A DNA stretch of 64,000 nt from Xylanibacter brevis ATCC 19188 (GTDB lineage: Bacteria; Bacteroidota; Bacteroidia; Bacteroidales; Bacteroidaceae). The number at the start of each line of letters is the position of its first letter. The first letter of the stretch is position 1. Made by a program: the position numbers and the translations under genes. Of the stretch, positions 57,410 through 64,000 are shown piece by piece. The notes beneath the pieces are model-generated. The model was not told where the DNA came from. It saw only the letters and a list, made by a program, of their open reading frames with translations, and searched no databases. The DNA is taken from assembly GCF_000621725.1 (NCBI RefSeq), contig NZ_JHXM01000003.1, forward strand, positions 186,001-250,000, written 5' to 3'.

Positions 57410-58198
57410 TTAAAAGGTTATTGGAAGTCCAAACTCATCAACCAGGGGCTCACTATGCTCAGCATTATAGTCGGCCAGCGCACGCTGCATCACCTGTACC
57501 AGATAGATTGCATACGAGTTAGAAACCACGTTGGTCTCCTCGTCGTACGACGTCTGTGCATTGTAGTTCACCTGGAAGTCCTTCATGCCCAAGTGTTCAA
57601 TCATGAACTGATACTTCACGCGGCTATAAGCGCCGAAGTAATAATCCAGGGGCATCTGTGGGTAGTTGGCCACCTCCCAGTTGGATGGCTTAGCCAGGTA
57701 GTTCTTCAGTACCACCGCAAACTGCTGATGGCCCTCGGTACCCAAGGCAAACTCATCATTAGGCACCACACGGAAGTAGATGATACCATCCTCCGTGGTG
57801 AAGAGATTGGGATCCGACAGCTTCTGCGTGTTGAAGTGTACCTGATAAACACCGCTTACTGCACCAGCAGGAATCACATAGTCCTCCAGTCGTATAGCGT
57901 TGATAACCTGCGCCGAGTCACCACCGAAAGCCTCCAGATGGAATGTGCGGTCGTGGTCGGCAGGCATGCCGCTCAACTGTGCATAAAAGGTCACGTCGCC
58001 CTCTTCGTAAACATACGAGAAGTTGTGGTCCACCGACTCATACACGGCGCCAGCCTGAGAACCCACCCAGATGTTCAGTGCCGTATAATGGGTATTGAAA
58101 GTAGAAACCTCCTCTTTTTCACACGCCACCAGTGCCAAGCACCAGCATGCCAACAATATGATCTTTTTCATTTTCCTTCTCATCTTTACATCCATCAT
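57410..58198 (-). CDS. DUF4843-like lipoprotein
   Basis: This 262-residue protein has lipobox C26 (CLALVAC), then EKEEVSTFNTHYTALNIWVG, typical of DUF4843. Further family features are YVIPAGAVSGVYQVHFN and GIIYFRVVPNDEFALGTEGH, then FAVVLKNYLAKPSNW. The ATG overlaps the SusD stop by one base (TAATG); M10 (58171) would give a shorter signal peptide. It is likely a surface accessory of the SusC/D pair. DUF4843 plus PKD-like beside SusC/D is a recurrent Bacteroidota layout. Confidence 0.83.
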   Translation of the reverse strand: MMDVKMRRKMKKIILLACWCLALVACEKEEVSTFNTHYTALNIWVGSQAGAVYESVDHNFSYVYEEGDVTFYAQLSGMPADHDRTFHLEAFGGDSAQVINAIRLEDYVIPAGAVSGVYQVHFNTQKLSDPNLFTTEDGIIYFRVVPNDEFALGTEGHQQFAVVLKNYLAKPSNWEVANYPQMPLDYYFGAYSRVKYQFMIEHLGMKDFQVNYNAQTSYDEETNVVSNSYAIYLVQVMQRALADYNAEHSEPLVDEFGLPITF

Positions 58199-59640
58199 TA
58201 TCGGTTAGGTTCACGTTCTGCCACCTCTGTCTCGGTCAGCGGCAATGGGAAGGTATAGACCTTCTCGGCAATCGCATCCACTGGTGAGTAGAGAATGGTG
58301 GGACGGTTCAGTCGCTTGTAGAGGAAGAACAGCTGTCCCTCGCCCAGCAGTTCGCGACGATAGGCATACACCAGCTCTTGGTAGTAGTCGGCAGGCAACT
58401 TGTTCAGTGACGTCAGGTTGCGCGCCTTGCGCAGAGTGTTCAGCACCTTGCGGGCCTGATCCGTGTCGCCCTGGCGATAGGCCACCTCACTCTTGATGAG
58501 GTACATCTCGCCCACACGCATCAGTGGCATCTTAAAACGATAGTAGTTGCTGTTGTTGCTGGGCTCATCATACTTTCTCAGATAGCGATTGGCCGCATGC
58601 GTAGCAGTACCATTTTTAAACAGGAATGTATATCGGTAGTCTTGTGTTGCGTTGTTAAAGTAGTCCAGCAGTCGCTCGCGTGTCACGGCAAAGCTATAGG
58701 GCGAATCGTCCGAGAAGTAGTTGTCGGCCACATCGGCAGTCATCGTCAGGTTGTTGAGTGCAAACAGCAGCTCGTCGGCCAGACAACGGTCGGTACCCGT
58801 CTGCATGCTGCCCACCTTAGCCCATGGGAACTTCTCCGACTCGATCACCACATCGGCAGCCTTTCCAGCCTCCTCATAGTCACCGCGCCACATATAGACA
58901 CGTGCCTGCAGGGCTTTCACGGCATAATAGTTGAGGTGCAACTGGCGGTTTTGCAGATAGCCATTGTCCGTCACCTCGCTGATCTCACGTCCAGTCACGA
59001 TGGGGTCGCTGGTCTCCAACAGCTGTTCGGCTGCAGCCAGGTCGCTGAGGATCGAGTCGGTCACCTCGCGTACAGACAACTGTGGGAACACGCGGTAGCT
59101 CAAGGACTTGCAGTAAGGGATAGACAACTGCTCGGGGTTCACCTCGAAGCTCACGCCGAAACAGCGCAGCAGGTCGAAGTGCAGGAAGGCACGCAGTGCC
59201 AGCGCCTCACCCTTGATCACGCCATAGTTATCTTGCGAGAACAGGCGACGGTCGCCATCGATGTGCGCCAACAGGTTGTTGGCATTGGCAATACCGCTAT
59301 AGTTTGTGCCCCAGATACCACGCAGATAGCCCGTAGGCACCGAGGCATCATAGTTGTAGGCAGCTGCATCGTCATACTGCGAAGCATAATAGAAGTCCCA
59401 CTCCTGTCCCAGCACACCGATAAAGCCATAGGTCAGTTCCTTGCTATAGGTACTTGCCGACACCATCGACGAGTACACACCTGCCAGGGCTTCCTTATAG
59501 CCACTCTCGGTCTCAAACAGCTCGGTATCCTCCACCTGCGAACGAGGCTGTACGTCGAGCCAGTCGTTACAGGCACTGACAACGGGCATCAGCACGGCGC
59601 CCATCACAATCTTCAGCAAATCTTTCTGTATCTTTTTCAT
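58198..59640 (-). CDS. SusD/RagB-family lipoprotein
   Basis: The protein has 480 residues with lipobox C24 (VSAC), then NDWLDVQPRSQVEDTELFET, a typical SusD start. Later come GYKEALAGVYSSM, ALALRAFLHFDLLRCFGVSF and the C-terminal LPADYYQELVYAYRRELLGE with GQLFFLYKRLNRP. It is shorter than the other three SusD proteins here. It pairs with the SusC 19 nt upstream. Confidence 0.95.
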   Translation of the reverse strand: MKKIQKDLLKIVMGAVLMPVVSACNDWLDVQPRSQVEDTELFETESGYKEALAGVYSSMVSASTYSKELTYGFIGVLGQEWDFYYASQYDDAAAYNYDASVPTGYLRGIWGTNYSGIANANNLLAHIDGDRRLFSQDNYGVIKGEALALRAFLHFDLLRCFGVSFEVNPEQLSIPYCKSLSYRVFPQLSVREVTDSILSDLAAAEQLLETSDPIVTGREISEVTDNGYLQNRQLHLNYYAVKALQARVYMWRGDYEEAGKAADVVIESEKFPWAKVGSMQTGTDRCLADELLFALNNLTMTADVADNYFSDDSPYSFAVTRERLLDYFNNATQDYRYTFLFKNGTATHAANRYLRKYDEPSNNSNYYRFKMPLMRVGEMYLIKSEVAYRQGDTDQARKVLNTLRKARNLTSLNKLPADYYQELVYAYRRELLGEGQLFFLYKRLNRPTILYSPVDAIAEKVYTFPLPLTETEVAEREPNR

Positions 59641-59659
59641 CTTCTTTTCCTGTTATTTT

Positions 59660-62600
59660 TTAAAATGTTGCTGTCAGTGAGAACGAGAATGTGCGGGCAT
59701 AGGGGTAAGCCAGACCACGCTCAGCCTTCACCGAAGACAGGTGGAACACATCGTTCACATAGCATGTCAGACGCAGGCGCTCCAGTTTGGCGCGATGCAA
59801 CCACGACCAGTACTTAAAGTCATAGTAGAGTGATACGGTCGTCAGGTCGAGCATATTGTTGCGCTGCACAAAACGAGTAGAAGCATAGGTGGTGGTGGGT
59901 GTGCTCGAGATGCGCTTATAGAGTGCCACATCGCCAGGTGCAGTCCATGTGTCGCTGAACACACGCTTGTCCACGTTGTTGGCCACGTTCACGTTCTCCA
60001 CGCGGTCCACCAGTGTCTGGTTGTAGTAGTCGCCACCCAACTGATAGGTGAACAGCAGGCTGCCACCGATGCCACGATACTCACCATTCACACCGAATGT
60101 GCCGTGCACCTTGGGGTTGCTGTCGCCAGCCACGATATAGTCGTCGGTAGTGTAGTCGTAGGTCGAGGTGCCATCCTTCTTCTGGAACAACTCACGACCT
60201 GTTGCGGGGTCGATGCCCAGCGAGCGCACGGCCCAGATAGCCGTCATAGACTGTCCCTCCTCATAGCGAATGATGGGCGAACTGGTCTTCTCGGCATCCT
60301 GTTCACGATTGAACGAGCGCAGCGCATCACTGATCTTCGTCACCTTATTAATATTATGGGCCACACTTCCCGTCACGCTCAGGAACGACTGTTCCTTCTG
60401 GTACAGGCGCCAGTTGGCTGTAGCCTCCACACCGCGGTTCACCACGTTACCCAGGTTCTCCATGTAAGAGCTGAAACCTGTAGAGGTAGGTATAGACATG
60501 GCGATGAGTGCATCGCGCGTCTTACTGTCGTAGTAGTCGAAGCGCAGGTTCAGTTTGCTGGCAATGCCCAGGTCTAGACCCACGGTGAAGTCACCCGTCT
60601 GCTGCCATTTCAGATTCTCGTTGGGCATCGCCATCAGGTAGGCACCCGAGATGTTGTCATAGACGATGGCATCATAGAACTTATACGTAGCTTTCGACTG
60701 ATAGGGCGAGAAGTTCTGGTTACCGGTCAAGCCGTAGGTGACGCGCAGTTTGCACAGGGTCAACCACTTCACATCTTCCATGAATTTCTCCTTGTGCAGG
60801 TTCCATCCCGCACCCAGGCTCCAGAACGTACCCCAACGGTTGTTGCGGCCAAATACCGAAGAACCGTTCAGACGCAGACTGGCATCCAGCAGGTAGCGCT
60901 CGTCATACGAGTAGTTGGCGGCACCCGTCAGTCCCAGCGAGCGTGTGGTGGTCTCCGCACCCGAAGGTACGCCACCCTCGGCATATTGCTTGGCAAAGGT
61001 GATGTGGTCCACATGGTTGTTCAGGAAGCCCCATGCCGTCATACCTTCCGAAGACGACTGTGACGACTGCAGCGAGTAGGCCGCGTTGCTCAGCAGCATG
61101 TGCTTGCCCCAGCGGTGGGTGTAGTGTCCTGTCACATCGACAGAGATACTGTTGCTCTCGCCGTTGGTGATGGCATAGCTACCGCGCTGGAAGTAGCGGT
61201 CGCCCGTCCATGTGGTGAAGCGGGTGTGATCGCCGGGATAGAAGTCCTCACGCTTGTTGTTCTGGTGCGTATAGCCCAGACGAGCGGTGAAGCGCAGGTC
61301 GTCGGTAGGGCGATATTCCAAGTAGAAGTTCTCCGATACCTCAGTATAGTTAGAGAAGTTCTTAGTACCTATCGAAGCATTATACAGCGGGTTGTAGTAT
61401 GTCTGCGTACTACCGTTGCTACCGGGCGAGGTATAGCTGCCCAGCACCTTCAGCAAGTTGCCGTTGTCATCGTAGGGACGGAAGTAAGGGTTCAGACCTA
61501 CATAGTCAGAGAAACTGCCGTAAGGACTATCGTCGGCACGGTTGCCCGTCACCGTCAGCGAGTTGCGGAACATCCACTCCTTGTGGCGGTACGACAGGTT
61601 GATATTGCCCGACACGGTGCTTCTGCCCGATTTCTTCATCACACCGGCGATGTTGTTATACATCACACTGGCCGAGTAGCGCATCTCCTGTGTGCCACCC
61701 TCCAGATAGGCTGTATGCTTCTGGCCTACACCGGTGCGCAGCGGCTGCGACAGCCAGTAGGTGTCAATGCCTTTGGCTACGCTGGCCACCAGTTCGTTGT
61801 ACTGTTCGTCCAGTTGCGACTGGAAGTAGGGCGAAGAGGCCGTATAGCGACCCGCTTTCTTCTCCACCGCCAGCTTCTCGACCGAGTTACAAAGGTTATA
61901 GGATGTGAGGTCGGGCGCCTCAATGCTCAGGTCGCCCGTATAGGTGATACGCAGCTTGCCGGCCTCTGGCTGTACGGTCTCCACAACCACCACGCCATTG
62001 CTGGCCTTCGAACCATAGATAGCCTTGGCGGCACCGTCCTTCAGGATGGTCACCGACTTGATGCGGTTGATGTCGAGGTCGAAGATCTGCTGCTGCGAAG
62101 CTTCAAAACCATCGAGGATAAACAGCGGTGCGTTGGGGTTACCACTATAGTCGCCCTGCAGGCCGCCAAACGAAGCATTACCACGCAGCGTGATGTCGCT
62201 CATGAAGTTAGGGTTCGAACCGTTGATGCTGTTCATATCCACCACAAAGGCTGGATCGAGCGCCTGGACGGCCTTCAGCACGTTGGCACTGGTTACCTGC
62301 TTCAGTTCATCGCGGGTGAAAGACGAGGCCGAACCCGTAAACGTAGATGACTTATGGTCGAACAGACCCGTCACCACAACCTCGTTAAGGCGGTTGTCCT
62401 CGTGCAGCACAATCTGCAGGTTGCTGTAGGGGCGCTTACCGTCATACTTCTTCGTCTGCGTCACCATGCCCACGTATGAGTAGTCCACCGTGATGGCAGT
62501 ACCCTTGGGCACGGTCAGCGTGAAACGACCTTTCTCGTCGGCCACCGCACCACCTTTTATTTCACGCACGTACACGTTGGCGCCTTGCAGTGGTTCACCC

Positions 62601-62782
62601 TGATCGTCGATAATAACACCTTTCAGCACGATATTACCTTTAGCGTCCATCGCCTGCACTGATGGTTGCACAGACTGCATAGGAATAGAAGCTGGTTTAT
62701 CATCCTGGGCATACAATGACCCGCAGAGGGCCTCTAAAAACACTAGTAATAAAAGAGATTTGCTACGTAGACCTTTATTCAT
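59660..62782 (-). CDS. SusC/RagA-family TonB-dependent transporter, first gene of the eight-gene operon
   Basis: This 1040-residue protein has a signal peptide (ending LCGSLYAQ). A regulatory-like domain (VLKGVIIDDQGEPLQGANVY) is followed by a TonB-box-like NEVVVTGLFDHKSS, a plug (ALDPAFVVDMNSINGSNPNF, then LFILDGFEASQQQIFDLDIN, KAIYGSKASNGVVVVETVQP) and a barrel ending at FSFSLTATF. It drives import of an unknown ligand with the SusD encoded downstream. The gene is led by a TATCTTTG promoter and is divergent from argB. Confidence 0.95.
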   Translation of the reverse strand: MNKGLRSKSLLLLVFLEALCGSLYAQDDKPASIPMQSVQPSVQAMDAKGNIVLKGVIIDDQGEPLQGANVYVREIKGGAVADEKGRFTLTVPKGTAITVDYSYVGMVTQTKKYDGKRPYSNLQIVLHEDNRLNEVVVTGLFDHKSSTFTGSASSFTRDELKQVTSANVLKAVQALDPAFVVDMNSINGSNPNFMSDITLRGNASFGGLQGDYSGNPNAPLFILDGFEASQQQIFDLDINRIKSVTILKDGAAKAIYGSKASNGVVVVETVQPEAGKLRITYTGDLSIEAPDLTSYNLCNSVEKLAVEKKAGRYTASSPYFQSQLDEQYNELVASVAKGIDTYWLSQPLRTGVGQKHTAYLEGGTQEMRYSASVMYNNIAGVMKKSGRSTVSGNINLSYRHKEWMFRNSLTVTGNRADDSPYGSFSDYVGLNPYFRPYDDNGNLLKVLGSYTSPGSNGSTQTYYNPLYNASIGTKNFSNYTEVSENFYLEYRPTDDLRFTARLGYTHQNNKREDFYPGDHTRFTTWTGDRYFQRGSYAITNGESNSISVDVTGHYTHRWGKHMLLSNAAYSLQSSQSSSEGMTAWGFLNNHVDHITFAKQYAEGGVPSGAETTTRSLGLTGAANYSYDERYLLDASLRLNGSSVFGRNNRWGTFWSLGAGWNLHKEKFMEDVKWLTLCKLRVTYGLTGNQNFSPYQSKATYKFYDAIVYDNISGAYLMAMPNENLKWQQTGDFTVGLDLGIASKLNLRFDYYDSKTRDALIAMSIPTSTGFSSYMENLGNVVNRGVEATANWRLYQKEQSFLSVTGSVAHNINKVTKISDALRSFNREQDAEKTSSPIIRYEEGQSMTAIWAVRSLGIDPATGRELFQKKDGTSTYDYTTDDYIVAGDSNPKVHGTFGVNGEYRGIGGSLLFTYQLGGDYYNQTLVDRVENVNVANNVDKRVFSDTWTAPGDVALYKRISSTPTTTYASTRFVQRNNMLDLTTVSLYYDFKYWSWLHRAKLERLRLTCYVNDVFHLSSVKAERGLAYPYARTFSFSLTATF

Positions 62783-62809
62783 ATACCTATCTTGCGTTTA
62801 TGTCGGATG

Positions 62810-62817
62810 CAAAGATA
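62810..62817 (-). promoter_or_regulatory. -7 element of the eight-gene SusC/D operon
   Basis: The minus strand reads TATCTTTG (TAnnTTTG) about 28 nt before the susC start. The 178 nt gap between susC and argB contains both divergent promoters and A+T-rich DNA. Confidence 0.6.
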
Positions 62818-62893
62818 CAAATTATTTTGGTGTATAAATTACAATTTGAAAGTTTTTTTTTAGAAATACCAAACTTTTGGTACGAAAATTAAA

Positions 62894-62925
62894 TTTGGAG
62901 TATCGAATTATTTTTTGTACTTTTG
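62894..62925 (+). promoter_or_regulatory. Promoter of argB
   Basis: TTTG, 20 nt, TACTTTTG, then about 35 nt to the ATG at 62961. This is a full -33/-7 match. Confidence 0.7.
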
Positions 62926-62960
62926 CACGAAATTACGACAAAATGTAGTTATTTTTAGTT

Positions 62961-63740
62961 ATGAAACAACAGATTACTATCGTGAAAGTGGGCGGTGCCG
63001 TGGTTGAAGACGAGGCACAACTGTCGCAGCTTTTACATGATTTCACGGCCATCCAGGGTCCCAAGATCCTGGTGCATGGTGGTGGTCGCAAGGCCACAAA
63101 GATAGCCGAACGATTGGGCATCGAGACCAAGATGGTGGACGGACGCCGCATCACCGATGCCGACATGCTGGAGGTGGTGACCATGGTCTATGGCGGACTG
63201 GTCAACAAGAACATCGTGGCACGCCTGCAGACACTAGGTGCCGACGCCTTAGGTCTGACCGGTGCCGACGGCAATATCCTCCTGTCGGCCAAGCGCCCCT
63301 TGAAAAACGGCATTGACTATGGTTTTGTGGGCGATGTCAAAGCGGCCAACGGCCAGAAGATAGCCCATTTCATCGAGGCAGGCATCATCCCTGTCATTGC
63401 CCCACTGACCCACGACGGCCAGGGCCACATGCTCAACACCAATGCCGACACGATGGCTTCCGAGACCGCCAAGGCCATGGCTACCGCCGGTTTCGACGTG
63501 ACCCTAATCTTTGCTTTCGAGAAACCCGGCGTGCTCCGCAATCCCGACGACGACCAGTCGGTCATCAGCAACATCACCCATGCCGACTTCGAGACTTATA
63601 AGGCCGACGGCACCATCAGCGGTGGCATGCTGCCCAAGATAGAAAATGCGCTCTCGGCCATCGATGCTGGCGTAGAGCGCGTTATCATTACCAAGGCCAC
63701 AGCCATCGATGGACAGCACGGCACGGTCATCACGCAGTGA
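62961..63740 (+). CDS. argB: Acetylglutamate kinase
   Basis: This 259-residue cytoplasmic enzyme phosphorylates N-acetylglutamate in arginine synthesis. The amino-acid kinase fold shows the N-terminal KVGGAVV with its phosphate-binding lysine, VHGGGRKATKIAERLGI, and the substrate arginine in DGRRITDADMLEV. LNTNADTMASETA and SGGMLPKIENALSAI are further family motifs. It lacks the long N-terminal helix of arginine-inhibited forms, so feedback inhibition by arginine may be absent. It appears to be monocistronic, ended by a strong terminator. Confidence 0.97.
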   Translation: MKQQITIVKVGGAVVEDEAQLSQLLHDFTAIQGPKILVHGGGRKATKIAERLGIETKMVDGRRITDADMLEVVTMVYGGLVNKNIVARLQTLGADALGLTGADGNILLSAKRPLKNGIDYGFVGDVKAANGQKIAHFIEAGIIPVIAPLTHDGQGHMLNTNADTMASETAKAMATAGFDVTLIFAFEKPGVLRNPDDDQSVISNITHADFETYKADGTISGGMLPKIENALSAIDAGVERVIITKATAIDGQHGTVITQ

Positions 63741-63791
63741 GCACCAGTCAGCAGGTCTGCACTCTGCTGAAGGCGAAAAGGCATAAAGTAG

Positions 63792-63832
63792 GAACGGGTT
63801 TTTAATTCATCGGATGAATTAAAAACCCGTTC
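63792..63832. terminator. Strong intrinsic terminator after argB
   Basis: GAACGGGTTTTTAATTCATC pairs with GATGAATTAAAAACCCGTTC almost perfectly, followed by CTTTCCTTTT. It is symmetric enough to work in both directions and lies between argB and the convergent partial gene. Confidence 0.9.
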
Positions 63833-63870
63833 TTTCCTTTTATTTCTATCGTCACAGGTGCTTTTTCGAC

Positions 63871-64000
63871 CTATTTCTTTCTAGGTTTGCGGCGAGCCCA
63901 GCCCTCTTCGCTGAAGTCGGGCTCCTCGCCCTTGAAATCCACACGAGGGGTGTTCTGCATCAGCGAGCGCCAATCTTCCTTTTTATACTGGCGCTGGGGG
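63871..64000 (-). CDS. C-terminal end of an unidentified gene, 5' truncated by window edge
   Basis: Only the last 43 codons are visible, up to a TAG at 63871-63873. The end reads PQRQYKKEDWRSLMQNTPRV, then DFKGEEPDFSEEGWARRKPR and KK. It is charged and looks disordered, like a basic C-terminal tail of an RNA- or DNA-binding protein. The frame is open and in the right direction to be convergent with argB. The family cannot be named from this fragment. Confidence 0.55.
   Translation of the reverse strand, partial: PQRQYKKEDWRSLMQNTPRVDFKGEEPDFSEEGWARRKPRKK

Noticed and set aside
61100..62350. Plus-strand open frame of 416 codons
   Set aside because: It is antisense to a complete SusC plug and barrel region, with no recognisable protein features. 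The same holds for the frame at 54569-55762, antisense to the thioredoxin gene.

Overview
The window comes from a Bacteroidota genome, most likely Prevotellaceae (a gut or rumen Prevotella-like organism). The evidence is four SusC/SusD pairs, a one-protein hybrid two-component regulator, secreted proteins with type IX secretion (T9SS) C-terminal tails, many SPII lipoproteins, and repeated TAnnTTTG promoter elements with TTTG about 19-20 nt upstream. No rRNA, tRNA, insertion sequence or CRISPR array was seen. Almost everything is on the minus strand, except a housekeeping block at 43.8-50.5 kb and argB at 63.0 kb. Region A (1-17.2 kb) is a glycan-utilisation locus. A susC-led operon runs from 9.8 kb to the left edge: SusC, SusD, a GH43-fold lipoprotein that seems to lack catalytic residues, an FG-GAP propeller protein with a T9SS tail, a small T9SS protein and a truncated Asp-box (sialidase-fold) protein. 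Behind it lie a GH43 arabinanase-like gene sharing an operon with the hybrid sensor/regulator, a second GH43 enzyme and a small membrane-anchored protein. The GH43 content makes an arabinose-containing glycan the best guess for substrate. Region B (17.3-19.5 kb) is one secreted M6-type metallopeptidase with a T9SS tail. Region C (19.5-37.0 kb) is one minus-strand operon of seven genes: fasciclin lipoprotein, SusC, SusD, fasciclin, fasciclin, SusC, SusD, closed by a strong terminator at 19.54 kb. It carries no enzyme and no regulator. A GC-rich palindromic repeat pair brackets the start of one fasciclin gene. Region D (37.1-43.9 kb) holds a 1178-residue secreted protein with three copies of a binding-domain-like repeat, a 600 nt gene-free stretch, and pnp. 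Region E (43.8-50.6 kb, plus strand) holds a TlpA-like lipoprotein without its CxxC, a Nudix hydrolase behind a 34 bp inverted repeat, and a tightly overlapping topA-aroK-speA operon. Region F (50.6-62.8 kb, minus) is an eight-gene operon: SusC, SusD, DUF4843 lipoprotein, PKD-like lipoprotein, thioredoxin, two T9SS-tailed proteins and a HEIGH metallopeptidase-like protein. argB is divergent from it, and the window ends inside an unidentified minus-strand gene. The most unusual signal is non-coding. Two gene-free regions 26 kb apart (about 15.24-15.50 and 41.04-41.28 kb) carry tandem arrays with a strict 22 nt period, built from the same two unit families: a palindromic TCTAGAGTCTAGA unit and a GTGCCACTAT-like unit. 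The first region also contains a candidate small RNA gene.
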